DNA from: Rhynchopus euleeides
Taxonomy: Eukaryota; Euglenozoa; Diplonemea; Diplonemida; Diplonemidae
Assembly (NCBI GenBank): GCA_963210315.1
Contig: OY723284.1
Coordinates: 620,001 to 684,000, forward strand
DNA: 64,000 bases
Direction: 5' to 3'
Part shown: positions 8,470 through 17,775 of the stretch, in pieces
Layout: each line of letters begins with the position of its first letter
How positions within the stretch are numbered: position 1 is the first letter of the stretch
Position numbers and translations under genes: made by a program
The notes under the pieces: generated by a model
What the model saw: the letters and a program-made list of their open reading frames with translations, nothing else
The model's database searches: none
What the model was told of the DNA's origin: nothing

Positions 8470-11400
8470 TCACACCGGTGATTCCGGCTCTCCTCGCGAG
8501 TGCCGAGTGACCCCCACCTCCAGCTTGTCGACTGCCGCGTTGGCGGCGGCGTCCGCGTCCGCATTCCACTTTCGGCCCACGTGCACGAGAGTGATCCGTG
8601 TGCCGGCCGCCCGCAGGGCGGCGATGCGTTCTCTGGCCTTGACGTACAGCGGGCGGAGCTTCTTGCTCCGGCACATGGTGTCGGTGTTGACCTGGTCCGC
8701 AACCAGCTGACTATCGCCATACACCACCACCTCGCCCACCGGCGGGTGGTCAATCAGTTCATCTAGGCAGAGCAGTAGACCCGCGTACTCCGCCTCGTTC
8801 ACAGTGCACCCCTGCGCCAGTCTGCTCTGCGCGGTCCACACCACCACACCACTCGCGGTTTTGCGCACTGCACCCGCACCCGTGCCCGCCCGCTTCTTGG
8901 CAGTGCCCTTCCCCCGTCTGAGGGACCCGTCGAAGAAAAGGGTTTCCACCCCACTCCGCGGTTGGGGCTCAGCTCGTGCCACCACATGACCAGCCGCCGC
9001 GGCCTCGTACACGGCTCTCCTCTCGTCGCGGCCCGCCTCTTGGACCAGAACCTCCATCGTGGTCCAGCTCGGGCGCGGTGTCAGCGACGCGGCCTCTCGC
9101 ACTTGCTCCTTCAGCCTAGTGAGCATCGCTTCGACCGCCTGCGTGCACAGCAAGCGAGGACGCCGGTTCAGCCCGCCGCACTGCAGCTGTCCGATGAAGG
9201 GCTCCAGAGACTTGCACTTGGACTCCCCGCCCTTCTTCCCCGGGTGGATGTACTCACCGGGTCCCGCAATGGCTTCACATGTGCGCATCCAGGCAGCCAT
9301 CAGCGTACCCTTGTCCCTCGCAGTCAGGGCCCGCTGCCCCTTCTTCTTGCTCCCCGGCGAGAACACGACGTCGACGCCGGTGAACACCTCGAAGTCCACC
9401 GCGAGTTCCAACCAGGATACGTGGTACTTGCGGTTGTTTTCGTCGTCCGGCCACTTCAGCTGCCTCCACCAGTCGCGGACCGCGAAATAGGCCGGCACCC
9501 CAGCCACCTTAGACCAGGCTTGCGGCGGCAGGGCATCAGGGAGCTTGTCGTAGGTCTCAAGGGGTTCCTCAGGGTCCCAACCCCAAGGAAAGGGCTCGCG
9601 TACCGACACCCCTGTGGCCGGTTCAGCCTCGCGCTGCTTGAGGAGTCGCTCCCTCTGGAGGATAATCTCCGTGTACAGTCCAAGCAGCTGCCGCAGGCAC
9701 TTCGCATTGCCGTGTCCCTGCCGCATCACAAACCCCAGCGGCAGAATCCCGTTCCGAGCCAAGCAGGGGGGCCAGTTGGTCCTGTCCGCCGCCACCACAT
9801 CCCGATACGCCGGTAGCCGGCGGTAGTCCGCCGTCGCCTCGCAGCGCCACCACATGTGTTCGTGGTCCTCCTTCTCGAGCCCACACAACTTACACATGCC
9901 ATTCCCCTGCTTGTAATGGCGGAGGCGGCGGTCTTCGGTGACCTGGTCTCCAGCGATGATCGCCCGCATGATTCCCGCACGGTATGGTTCCGGTTCCCCC
10001 GACCACACTCGGGTGACAGCCATGTAGTCGACCCCGTCGCGCATGCCCGTCGTGTCTTCCCGTTTCTTTGCAGCAATCTCCCGCCACCTGGCCGCACGAA
10101 CCATCTCACGCAGGTCGTGCAACACCGCAGGTCGATCCTCGCACCCGAGATCGATCGCCTTGTCGGAGTCACGTGCCTTGAGGCGCCCCGCATCGGGCCA
10201 CTTCCAGCGCAGGTCCGAGAGCGCCGTCTGTACCAGGGCCACCGGCCCGGGAGTCGCCGCCTTGATCTCCGCAGCCGTCAGCGCACCGGCCCTGCTCGGC
10301 CCCCGTGGACCCCTCGCGGGGGTGCGTAGGCTTCTGATCTCAGTCACCAGCTGCCAGAGATCCGGGCATCTGTGGCGCACGGTGTGCATCGCCACCAGTC
10401 GTTGGTACTGGATGTAGGACGTCGGGTCCACGCGGTGAGCCGGGCACAGCAAGTTGCGCACGATCATCGGGCATCGCCGTGCCTTCTGAAACTTCCACAG
10501 CACACGCATGACAGCCATGTCAAGGGAGCTCAAGGTGCCCCACAGCGGGTTGGCCGTGTGGATCGCGGCGAAGGCCATCGGCATCACCATCGTCGCGAGA
10601 ATCTTCGCCTTGGCCGGGAACCCCAGGTTGAGGTATTTCGCTTCCAGGCGGCGGCACACCTCAATTGCCTGTTTGACACGCTTGTCACAGATCCCCGAGA
10701 TCTTCTCCCGCGACACCAGACAGATCTGCGCCCCAAGGTCCTTTATCTCTCCTCTGGCTTGCACGATGGGCTCCCCTTGGAGAACTAGAGTCAGCGTCTC
10801 CCCCGGGTCGGTGGAGAAGCATCTCCCCTTTGTCCCGTACCGCAGGTCCGTCAGCTCCGAGAACTCCTCGGTGAGCCGTAGCCCCCTCCGGATCTTGGCG
10901 AGGTCTGTGTCCAGCAACTTCTTGTCGTCAGCGTAGAGGCCGGTTCCACACTGTGCCTCTGCTCGGACCACCCTGTCCCACACCGCCATCACGGGGTTCA
11001 GCCACAGTACGGACAGGGGGCACCCCTGGAGGATCCCGTTGAAGGCGGCGAAGGGTTGACCCACCGAACCCTGCACTTTAAACCGCCTCCTGAGGCCATG
11101 GTACATCGCCCGGGAGGGCCGCCGCACTCTGTCGTCGAGACCCATCATTTCCAGGAGGCCGAAGATGATATCCCATGGCACCGAGTCAAAGCACTTTTTG
11201 ACGTCGAGGAGAACCCCACGCAGAGGCACGCCCGTCAGGGATGCTTTCTCAGCTAGCAGCGCAGTCTTCATGTACGCCCCAAAAGCACCCTTGCCCGTAC
11301 GGAAGCCGTACATGCTGTCAGTCGCCCACTCCTCCTGCCAGACCATCAGTTGGCTTACCCTGGCTTTCGCCCACACCCTGTATATCACCGACATGACCGT

Positions 11401-14127
11401 AATAGGGCGATGGTCCAGCGGGTCGGGGTCCTCCTCCTTCGGGATCATCGATACAGTCGCCGACAGCAGAGCTTCGGGCCACTCACCCGACAGCTCCACG
11501 CCATTCAGAACTTCTGCCAGGGCTGCGTAGAACGCCCGCGGCAACAGCTTCAGCTCCTCAGCGTACCAGCCGTCCGTGCCTGGCGCCTTCCCCGAGCCCA
11601 TGTCCGCAGCCGCCATGTGCAGTTGCTCCCCACTCAGAGGCTGGAGGGGCAGCGGAACCTCAGGGATGTAGGCGGCGTAACGCTCCTTGAACAGCTCCCA
11701 CGAGGGGCCTCCATCGCGGTGGCGTTGCATGATGGGGAGCCATGCGTCCAGGAGCCAGCTGTCCATCACCGACCGATCGGTCGTTTCCTCATCCTGGCGA
11801 CGCATCAGCACCGACGTGCGTGGCGGGCCCCGGAGCCTCCGGTAGATCTTCCCGGGGTTCCGATGCCAGGAGGTGTGGGTCTCCCGCATGTACAGGCGGC
11901 GCCGCCGCACCGTCATCAGCTTCCGCTCCTTCTCGAGGGCGCGGTCGCACGCGGCCCGCACCAGCTCCAGCTCCCCCCGCGTCGGGGTCACCGGCTCCAC
12001 GCGGCCTAGGAGCTCGGACGCCGCAGTGCGCACCTTCTCCCATGCCCCCCTGACGGAGACTGGCATCGCACCTCCCACAGCACGGCGCTCCACCTCCCGG
12101 ATCCTGCCCATCATGTCGAGGAGGCAGATCATCTTGCGGGTCAGGGCCCCGTCGTGACCCCAGCGTTGCCTGCCACATAGCCACTCCTGGCGGACCACCG
12201 CGGCGACACCCTTTTTGCGAGCCAGCGCTGCGGTCTTCGCCGACCCCTCGGCGTCCCGCGGCTCGCACGCGTGCACGGCCAGAAAGCTCGACGCAGCGGA
12301 GCACCATGTCTGCCAACGCTCTTCAACGTTCCCAGCTGGATCCCATTGGCGGGTCAGGGTGTCACACACCTTTGCCGCCGCCTCCCGCAACGCGGGCTTC
12401 TCGTCCCTGCCGACCCGCCTGAGCGGCAGGATGGCCGGTACTGCGAGGCGGTCCACCCTTTGCCGGTACGCGAGCGTCCCGAAGCTCGCGTCCACCTGTC
12501 TGTGGGTCGGGATGTTCTTATCGTCCGATACACAGAGCGTCTCCAGGCCGCTGATCGCCACGTGGTTGGCGAGCACCAGGTCAATCCTAGACGCCGAGCG
12601 TCCCTCCGGTCCATCAGGGCTCCCGGTGTAGCAGGTGGGGTCCGGAGTTGTACCGTGAGCATCAGCCGCGACTTGTGCACAGTCGAACCATCGGCCCGAC
12701 GCCAGGTGCGTACTCAGCACTGTACTGGCCGAAGGGTCAGGCAGACAGTTAAAATCACCAGTGATAATCACCGGCACGTCACCCAGCAACACCGCCTCAT
12801 CGAACACATCAGCGAAGAAGTCCTCCCGCTCTTCCGCAAGGTCCGGAGTAGCCCCTGTTTTCGCATAGACGACGAAGACGTGCAGGAACAGCTTCCCCGT
12901 GCCGTATGCCACTTTGGCGTGGAGGAACCTGCAGGATTCCCGCAACTGCAGGGCCCCGGCAGTGTTCACCCGGACGCACGGAATCCCACGTCGCACCAGG
13001 AGTCCGACCCCGAGGACCTGGCCTGACTCACCCCGAGCATCGCCGCGGTATGGCACGTCGTCTCCCCAGAGAGCCTTGTACCCGGCCTTCCATGCCTGAG
13101 CCGTCATGGAGTCCCGCGCCCCTTCAGTCAGCCTTGTCTCTTGCAGCGCAACCATATCCACATCCCACCGGAAGACACTCGGACAGTGTTTCTGCAGAGA
13201 GGTCACGTTGGCCGACCGGAGGAGTAACCCCCCTCCCCCTCCGGAGGTCGGAGAGAGCACTTCAGTCGTAGTCGCGGCAGGAGCCGGGGTCGCACGCGGA
13301 GGTACAGCATCCGCCCGCCGCACCTGGGCAGCAGCCCCAGCACCCAACGGGGAGACCGGCCGCTGCAGCACGCGTACACGGCGCCCACCTCTGGTGCGCC
13401 GGGGGCCAGGCGTGTCCGTCTGCCCACGAAGCTCGGGCAGCGGCACCGCGGCCAGTTCGGGATCCTGTCCACGCTGTTCCAGGACCTGGAGGGTCGACAG
13501 AGGGAGCCGAAGTTGGTCGTAGTGATGCGGCCTGAACGTTACCACCAGACGCCTGGTCGCGCCCGGACATCTCCCCAGGCGAATCAGCCCCTCCGGGTTC
13601 CCCACGTTCAGCGCCCAGATGTCTGCGTTCAGGACCTGCGCCGCCGCCTGCAGGGTCAACTCGTCGTCGTAAGCGCCCGGTACGCGCATACCTTCCACAT
13701 AGGCGGCGGGGTCCTCATGCGCATCAAGGAGGAGTTGAAGGCCCTCGATGCTCTCCAGCCAGTCGCACACCGCCGTCCGCAACCCGGCATGCTCCCAGTC
13801 ACCAACTTGCCCCGACAGCGCGTGGAACTGGCAGTTCCCATCTCCTGGCACACGCACGACCTGCCCCAGCAGGCGGGAGCTCTCTTCCGCCAGCCACGCG
13901 TCCTGGAGCTCTATACGCTCCAGGGGGTCCACCTCATCGTCATCACCGCCACCAAGGAAAAGGCGGCGCACACGCACACCACGCAAAATCGGGTCCTTAT
14001 GGCCCCAGTGTCGCATTGCCGGGCGCGTCTGCGCGCTGCCCAGCCCCATTTCGCCGCACGACTGGCGACTCACGCACGACTTACACCACTCCACAAATCC
14101 GCACACAGTGTCAGCGGACCCGCTCAT
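8470..14127 (-). CDS. LINE ORF2: OTU protease-like, APE endonuclease, reverse transcriptase, RNase H
   Basis: 1,885 residues starting at ATG 14125-14127, which overlaps the ORF1 stop as ATGA. Order of domains: Cys-rich N-terminus (CGFVEWCKSCVSRQSC, residues 9-24); OTU-like domain, about 88-205 (PGDGNCQFHAL with Cys99, and HHYD near 201-204); APE-type endonuclease, about 300-545 (VALQETRL, ITGDFNCLPD, ASRIDLVLAN); reverse transcriptase, about 800-1120 (LLDVKKCFDSVPW motif A, ILQGCPLSV motif B, GLYADDKKL motif C near 1064); a C-x2-C-x7-H-x4-C zinc knuckle (MCKLCG...HEHMWWRC) near 1410; and type I RNase H, about 1730-1875 (LFFDGSLRRG, NEAEYAGLL, VYGDSQLVADQ, WNADADAAAN). All catalytic signatures look intact with no stop. 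This supplies target cleavage, cDNA synthesis and RNA removal for retrotransposition. A longer in-frame extension upstream of the ATG overlaps ORF1 and is probably not translated separately. Confidence 0.93.
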   Translation of the reverse strand: MSGSADTVCGFVEWCKSCVSRQSCGEMGLGSAQTRPAMRHWGHKDPILRGVRVRRLFLGGGDDDEVDPLERIELQDAWLAEESSRLLGQVVRVPGDGNCQFHALSGQVGDWEHAGLRTAVCDWLESIEGLQLLLDAHEDPAAYVEGMRVPGAYDDELTLQAAAQVLNADIWALNVGNPEGLIRLGRCPGATRRLVVTFRPHHYDQLRLPLSTLQVLEQRGQDPELAAVPLPELRGQTDTPGPRRTRGGRRVRVLQRPVSPLGAGAAAQVRRADAVPPRATPAPAATTTEVLSPTSGGGGGLLLRSANVTSLQKHCPSVFRWDVDMVALQETRLTEGARDSMTAQAWKAGYKALWGDDVPYRGDARGESGQVLGVGLLVRRGIPCVRVNTAGALQLRESCRFLHAKVAYGTGKLFLHVFVVYAKTGATPDLAEEREDFFADVFDEAVLLGDVPVIITGDFNCLPDPSASTVLSTHLASGRWFDCAQVAADAHGTTPDPTCYTGSPDGPEGRSASRIDLVLANHVAISGLETLCVSDDKNIPTHRQVDASFGTLAYRQRVDRLAVPAILPLRRVGRDEKPALREAAAKVCDTLTRQWDPAGNVEERWQTWCSAASSFLAVHACEPRDAEGSAKTAALARKKGVAAVVRQEWLCGRQRWGHDGALTRKMICLLDMMGRIREVERRAVGGAMPVSVRGAWEKVRTAASELLGRVEPVTPTRGELELVRAACDRALEKERKLMTVRRRRLYMRETHTSWHRNPGKIYRRLRGPPRTSVLMRRQDEETTDRSVMDSWLLDAWLPIMQRHRDGGPSWELFKERYAAYIPEVPLPLQPLSGEQLHMAAADMGSGKAPGTDGWYAEELKLLPRAFYAALAEVLNGVELSGEWPEALLSATVSMIPKEEDPDPLDHRPITVMSVIYRVWAKARVSQLMVWQEEWATDSMYGFRTGKGAFGAYMKTALLAEKASLTGVPLRGVLLDVKKCFDSVPWDIIFGLLEMMGLDDRVRRPSRAMYHGLRRRFKVQGSVGQPFAAFNGILQGCPLSVLWLNPVMAVWDRVVRAEAQCGTGLYADDKKLLDTDLAKIRRGLRLTEEFSELTDLRYGTKGRCFSTDPGETLTLVLQGEPIVQARGEIKDLGAQICLVSREKISGICDKRVKQAIEVCRRLEAKYLNLGFPAKAKILATMVMPMAFAAIHTANPLWGTLSSLDMAVMRVLWKFQKARRCPMIVRNLLCPAHRVDPTSYIQYQRLVAMHTVRHRCPDLWQLVTEIRSLRTPARGPRGPSRAGALTAAEIKAATPGPVALVQTALSDLRWKWPDAGRLKARDSDKAIDLGCEDRPAVLHDLREMVRAARWREIAAKKREDTTGMRDGVDYMAVTRVWSGEPEPYRAGIMRAIIAGDQVTEDRRLRHYKQGNGMCKLCGLEKEDHEHMWWRCEATADYRRLPAYRDVVAADRTNWPPCLARNGILPLGFVMRQGHGNAKCLRQLLGLYTEIILQRERLLKQREAEPATGVSVREPFPWGWDPEEPLETYDKLPDALPPQAWSKVAGVPAYFAVRDWWRQLKWPDDENNRKYHVSWLELAVDFEVFTGVDVVFSPGSKKKGQRALTARDKGTLMAAWMRTCEAIAGPGEYIHPGKKGGESKCKSLEPFIGQLQCGGLNRRPRLLCTQAVEAMLTRLKEQVREAASLTPRPSWTTMEVLVQEAGRDERRAVYEAAAAGHVVARAEPQPRSGVETLFFDGSLRRGKGTAKKRAGTGAGAVRKTASGVVVWTAQSRLAQGCTVNEAEYAGLLLCLDELIDHPPVGEVVVYGDSQLVADQVNTDTMCRSKKLRPLYVKARERIAALRAAGTRITLVHVGRKWNADADAAANAAVDKLEVGVTRHSRGEPESPV

Positions 14128-16487
14128 CTGCCGCCGTGCCTGCCCGAGGCCCGGCCCCGGCGGTCCTTGTCCTTCCGGGCCGGCGACTCCGACCGCCCCG
14201 ACCTCGGCCGCTGCGCTTCCAGCAGGTCGAGGATGCGGTCCTGTGATGCCTGCATCCGCTTGCCCTGCTCGATCATCTGACCCTCGAGACGTGATGATTG
14301 TGCCGCAAGGTCCTGTTCCAGCTTGGCGCTGCGCGCATCCAACCGTTCCCACCGCACTTGCACTTCTTGCCGGAGGCTCCCCGCATCGCGGCATGCTTCT
14401 TCCACAGTCGAGAGGCGTGACAGGGCCACCTCGACCTGGCCAGCGAGAATGGCCAGGGTTTCCGACTGGGAGTCCAGCTTCGCTCTCGCCTGCAGGTCCT
14501 GTAGCGGCGGCGGCTGAGGCCGAGCCTGTTGCTGTTGTTGTTGTTGCTGCTGCGGTGGCTGTTGTTGACGCGGCCGCTGCCCCGTTTGCGGCGAGGGTTG
14601 CGGCTGTGCCATACTCGCTGCCCCCAGCCAGGCTCCCGAGCGCTGCACCGCAACTGCCGGACCAGTGTGCCCAGCAGACGCTGTGCGTCGCTGCTTCGCC
14701 GGAGGTGCAGAGGCTGCGCGCCTTGCGCCCTTCCTCAGACGCTTGGCGCTGGGCGGGGCGACCTGCATCACTGCCAGGTCGCCGGTCGCCCACTGCTGCG
14801 GGTCCTGCGCGGCCTCCACCGTCCAGACCCCCCGGAAGAGGTGACACGGGGTCACCTTCCACCCCATCGCGTCGGACAGCTGCTGCTCGAGCTCGGCGCC
14901 CCGCATCCCCCGCGCACCCGACACCGCGTAGCGGCGGCCTCGCGCTGCTATCCCAAGGGCCTGCCTGGCAAGCTGGCCCTTTCCCGCCACGACGCGCACA
15001 CCCTTCTTGTGGCCGACGTGCCACGCAGCCCCCAGCCACCAGTCTGCCCCCCGGTGCGCTTCCAGGGAGGCCTCCTGCTCCTCCGACACCAGCCACACCA
15101 CCTCAGCGCCCTTGTCCCGGGAGGGGTGGCGGCGGACGTACACCTTCTCAATGCCACTCTGGCGGAGGATATCGTCGACCAGGTTGGGCGGGGCCAGACC
15201 CGTCGCCCGGCGCACATCGCCATCCGTGGCGACCCGAACCCGCACCAGCTGCCTCGCTGAGGCCCAGCCCCGAAGCGCATCCTCCGAGCCGTCCTTGGCG
15301 GCCATCGCCAGGACCAGCTCTTCCCGTGGCGCCTGGACGGGCGCATTGCCCGCCTGCGACGTGGGCGTTGCGTCCCCGGCGATCCACAGCTCGCGCAGGG
15401 TCACACCCTGGGCGCGGCCCTGCCCCAGCAGGCGCACCCGCGCACGCGAAGCCACACTGCCCGGCAGGGGGTCGAGGGAGCAGTAGGTCCTGCCCCTCCG
15501 GAGACCCTGCGCTGCCACCGCCTCCTTCCCGTGCGGCACGAGGCACACCCCGCCTTCCGCCTCAGCGTCCCACGCCACCAGCTCCACGTCCCAGTCCTCC
15601 TGGCGGAGTGCCCACGGTCCCCATTGCCCAGTCGGGCGGGCCCCGGAGGCAGTACGGGGGAGGGGCACCTTCATCGTGGCCCCCGCATCCGGATCCTGCG
15701 GGATGTCCTTCGCATCCTCCTCAGCCACCGAGGACCCGGCACCCGACGCGGACGGTAGCACCGTTGCGTAGTGCGACCCGCAGACGTACGCGATGCGGAT
15801 GCACGGCCTGCCCTGCGACTCCCCACGGGACTGGACGGTCAGTTTCCCGTCCCGAAGCCGGAAAACTTCGGCATGCCTGCCGATCCGCCTCAGCAGTGCG
15901 TCCAGCTGCACCGCGTCCCCCCACGTGCCCGAGCGAGCGACCCGGGCGACGTACTCCTGGTAGTCTCCCTCAACCAGGGGGGCGTACCTGTCCTGCCCGG
16001 ACCGCAGCTCCAGCACCGTCGCCGCCCGATACGCTGCATGCCCGTGCGGCGTCCCGTGCAACGCTTTGCAAATTGCCCTGTACAGGCAGTTGCCATCGCC
16101 CTGCACGTCCCGGACCGTCAACCCAGCCGGATGCAGTGCACGCCTCATCGATGACAGGACGAAGCCCGCCGACTCACCGCCCCCTCCAGTCATGGCGTCC
16201 CCCAGCCGTGTCTTGCTTACTCCACAGGCCCCCTTCAGGGTCTGGAGAACCAACGCGCCAAATCGCCACAGCGACGGGGGGGACTGCACCGTCAGGAGCT
16301 TCCCACGGTGCCCCAAGGCACGGCGGGCGGCCCGTGCTGACGGGAGCCGCCAGCGGTGTGGGGGGTAAAAACGTGCAGATCCCTCCTGCCCGCTGCCCTC
16401 CACGCGCCAACCGAGGAGTGCCGCATCCAACCACTGGATACGCATCCCCCTCACATCCTTCGGATCCGCTTTAGTCGCGCCGCCCAT
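14124..16487 (-). CDS. LINE ORF1: OTU protease-like protein with coiled-coil C-terminus
   Basis: 787 residues from ATG 16485-16487 to TGA 14124-14126. An OTU-like domain spans about residues 105-245: VQGDGNCLYRAICKAL supplies the Asp131-Gly-Asn-Cys134 nucleophile signature, and VCGSHYATVL supplies the catalytic His near 239. The middle part (about 270-620) has no motif I recognise. A Pro/Gln-rich linker with a poly-Gln run (near 14531-14560, encoded by CAA/CAG repeats) precedes a C-terminal charged coiled coil (SQSETLAILAGQVEVALSRL onward) and a basic Arg/Lys/Gly tail. By position it is the LINE ORF1 product, which normally binds RNA and forms RNPs; the coiled coil and basic tail suit that. 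Any protease role of OTU (deubiquitination or processing) is inferred only. The frame upstream of the ATG reads into host peroxidase DNA, so the start given is the first ATG inside the element. Confidence 0.85.
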   Translation of the reverse strand: MGGATKADPKDVRGMRIQWLDAALLGWRVEGSGQEGSARFYPPHRWRLPSARAARRALGHRGKLLTVQSPPSLWRFGALVLQTLKGACGVSKTRLGDAMTGGGGESAGFVLSSMRRALHPAGLTVRDVQGDGNCLYRAICKALHGTPHGHAAYRAATVLELRSGQDRYAPLVEGDYQEYVARVARSGTWGDAVQLDALLRRIGRHAEVFRLRDGKLTVQSRGESQGRPCIRIAYVCGSHYATVLPSASGAGSSVAEEDAKDIPQDPDAGATMKVPLPRTASGARPTGQWGPWALRQEDWDVELVAWDAEAEGGVCLVPHGKEAVAAQGLRRGRTYCSLDPLPGSVASRARVRLLGQGRAQGVTLRELWIAGDATPTSQAGNAPVQAPREELVLAMAAKDGSEDALRGWASARQLVRVRVATDGDVRRATGLAPPNLVDDILRQSGIEKVYVRRHPSRDKGAEVVWLVSEEQEASLEAHRGADWWLGAAWHVGHKKGVRVVAGKGQLARQALGIAARGRRYAVSGARGMRGAELEQQLSDAMGWKVTPCHLFRGVWTVEAAQDPQQWATGDLAVMQVAPPSAKRLRKGARRAASAPPAKQRRTASAGHTGPAVAVQRSGAWLGAASMAQPQPSPQTGQRPRQQQPPQQQQQQQQQARPQPPPLQDLQARAKLDSQSETLAILAGQVEVALSRLSTVEEACRDAGSLRQEVQVRWERLDARSAKLEQDLAAQSSRLEGQMIEQGKRMQASQDRILDLLEAQRPRSGRSESPARKDKDRRGRASGRHGGR

Positions 16488-16544
16488 TTGAGCGAACACG
16501 TCCGGGTGCACCGCGTGGAGGCGCGGATCCTCACACACCCGGGC

Positions 16545-16576
16545 CCCTGCTGTGCTGTCCCGCGGCCCCAGTTCCC
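16545..16576. repeat. 32-bp target-site duplication (right copy)
   Basis: Perfect copy of 8379-8410 at the 5' side of the retrotransposon. One base further out the copies differ (T at 8378, C at 16544). Confidence 0.95.
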
Positions 16577-17775
16577 GTTCTCCAGGTTGAAGAAGTACTC
16601 GTTCCCGAAGACCAGGTTGTTTGCAGTCCACACGCCCTCGTTGTTGCTGACCACTGTGTGCATCCCGCCCATTTGATGTCCTCCCATGAGGGCAACTGCC
16701 TTATGCAAGGCCAGCCTGTCGTTGTCGAGACTGATGTCGAGGCGCTCAAACACGTCGAAGAAGTGCTGCAGCGTGTCCGGGTGCGGGAAGTTGTCGTTGT
16801 TGAAGCGCTTCTGCGGGATGCGTGACGCGTCCCCCACACACAGGCGGCGTGTCTCCGCAGGTGCCGCGAAGTCGCGCCGTCCAGGCCGCCAGAACAGGGA
16901 CGGGCTCCCCATGTACTCGTGTGCCACGTTCCCAGCCAGCTGGTACAGGTCTGCGTACGTGATGAAGGGGTGTGCACGCTTCACCTCCTCCAGTGGGTCC
17001 GTCACAAGCGCCATGATCGTGTTGTCAGGGATCTGGTTCTCAGGCGCTGTGCGCAGGCACCCCCCGACAGGGCCGCCCATAGGGCGTGCAGAGCGGTCGA
17101 ACGTCGTCACCGCGTGGAACGCCATGCGCACGAACAGCGGCCGCAGCTCCTCGGGACTCGACTCGATCAGCCGCCCGATGGACTGCACCACAGGTTGGTA
17201 CCGCCCACGTGCCGAAGCAAGGATCGCACGCCCCGGCTGTGTCCTGGGTGGCGGGCTCTGTGTGGGCGCAGGTCCAGTCGGCGGGGCAACAGGCGGCTGA
17301 GGCTGCGGCCGCGGTGCAGGCTGAGGTGCAGGGCGGCCACGCCCACGGCCACCACGGCCCCTGCGGCCACCCCCAGTCACAGGCGGTGCAGGTGCAGGCT
17401 GTGGCGCAGGCCGCGGTGCAGGCCGTGGCGCAGGACGGGGTGCCGGTGGCGGTGGAGGTGCACCGCCCCCACCACGGCCTCCACCCCTGCCACCTCTGCC
17501 ACCTCTGCCACCCCCGCCCCGCCTGCCACGCTGACCCTCCACACTGCCCAGCTGGACGGCAACAAGAAGGGCAAACAGCAGAACAACACGGGACGCCCTC
17601 ATTGCAGCAGTGGTGTGTCTGTGTGTATATGTCAGTGGAACCTGCATCGGGATGGGATGTCGGTGCAACAGGCAGGCATGCAATCGTTTGGCAACACACA
17701 GCAAAAGGCAGTCTCGTCTGAAAGATGACAACATGCCCTGTGAGGTGGGGATGGGGGATAGGGAACTGTGCGTCC

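Larger units (their letters stand above)
8411..16544 (-). mobile_element. Full-length non-LTR retrotransposon (LINE) with two OTU domains
   Basis: 8,134 bp, sense on the minus strand, so the 5' end is at 16544 and the 3' end at 8411. Layout: 5' leader of 57 bp, ORF1 (16487-14124), ORF2 (14127-8470), 3' leader of 59 bp with no poly(A). The very 3' end carries TGTCCAG twice (8411-8417 and 8430-8436, plus-strand reading), recalling short 3' repeats used for priming in some LINE families. A perfect 32-bp target duplication and two uninterrupted ORFs indicate a recent and possibly active insertion. APE endonuclease, RT and RNase H place it among the I/R1/Tad/LOA-type LINEs. OTU proteases are known in a few algal LINEs (Dualen/RandI), but I see no restriction-like endonuclease. 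The clade is not resolved. Confidence 0.93.
8198..17602 (-). pseudogene. Secreted class I haem peroxidase, copy 2, interrupted by LINE insertion
   Basis: The N-terminal part runs from ATG at 17600-17602 to 16545, and the C-terminal part from 8410 to TGA at 8198. Signal peptide, Gly/Arg-rich and Pro/Ala-rich linker and catalytic domain are in one frame here, unlike copy 1, and the linker has extra in-frame Gly-Gly-Arg and Pro-Arg-Pro-Ala units. The catalytic residues seen in copy 1 are kept: distal RMAFHA, proximal GGHQMGGMH, EGVWTANN. The retrotransposon entered after the GNWGRGTAQQG region, about 70 residues before the end, so translation runs into the element and stops at 16451. The lost segment contains the final helices (DMVMRADNRLRNIV). 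With copy 1 frameshifted, neither copy in this window encodes a complete enzyme as assembled. Confidence 0.85.
7208..17775. repeat. Tandem duplication, unit 2, split by a retrotransposon
   Basis: Second unit of the duplicated peroxidase locus. 7208-8410 matches the 3' part of unit 1 and 16545-17775 matches the 5' part; the interval between is an inserted LINE. Removing the insertion restores a unit of about 2.4 kb, adjacent to unit 1 with a spacer of about 40 bp. Duplication therefore came first and insertion later. Confidence 0.85.

Noticed and set aside
13748-16474. 908-codon plus-strand frame rich in Pro, Arg, Ser
   Set aside because: Antisense shadow of the LINE ORFs; composition is typical of the opposite strand of GC-rich coding sequence.
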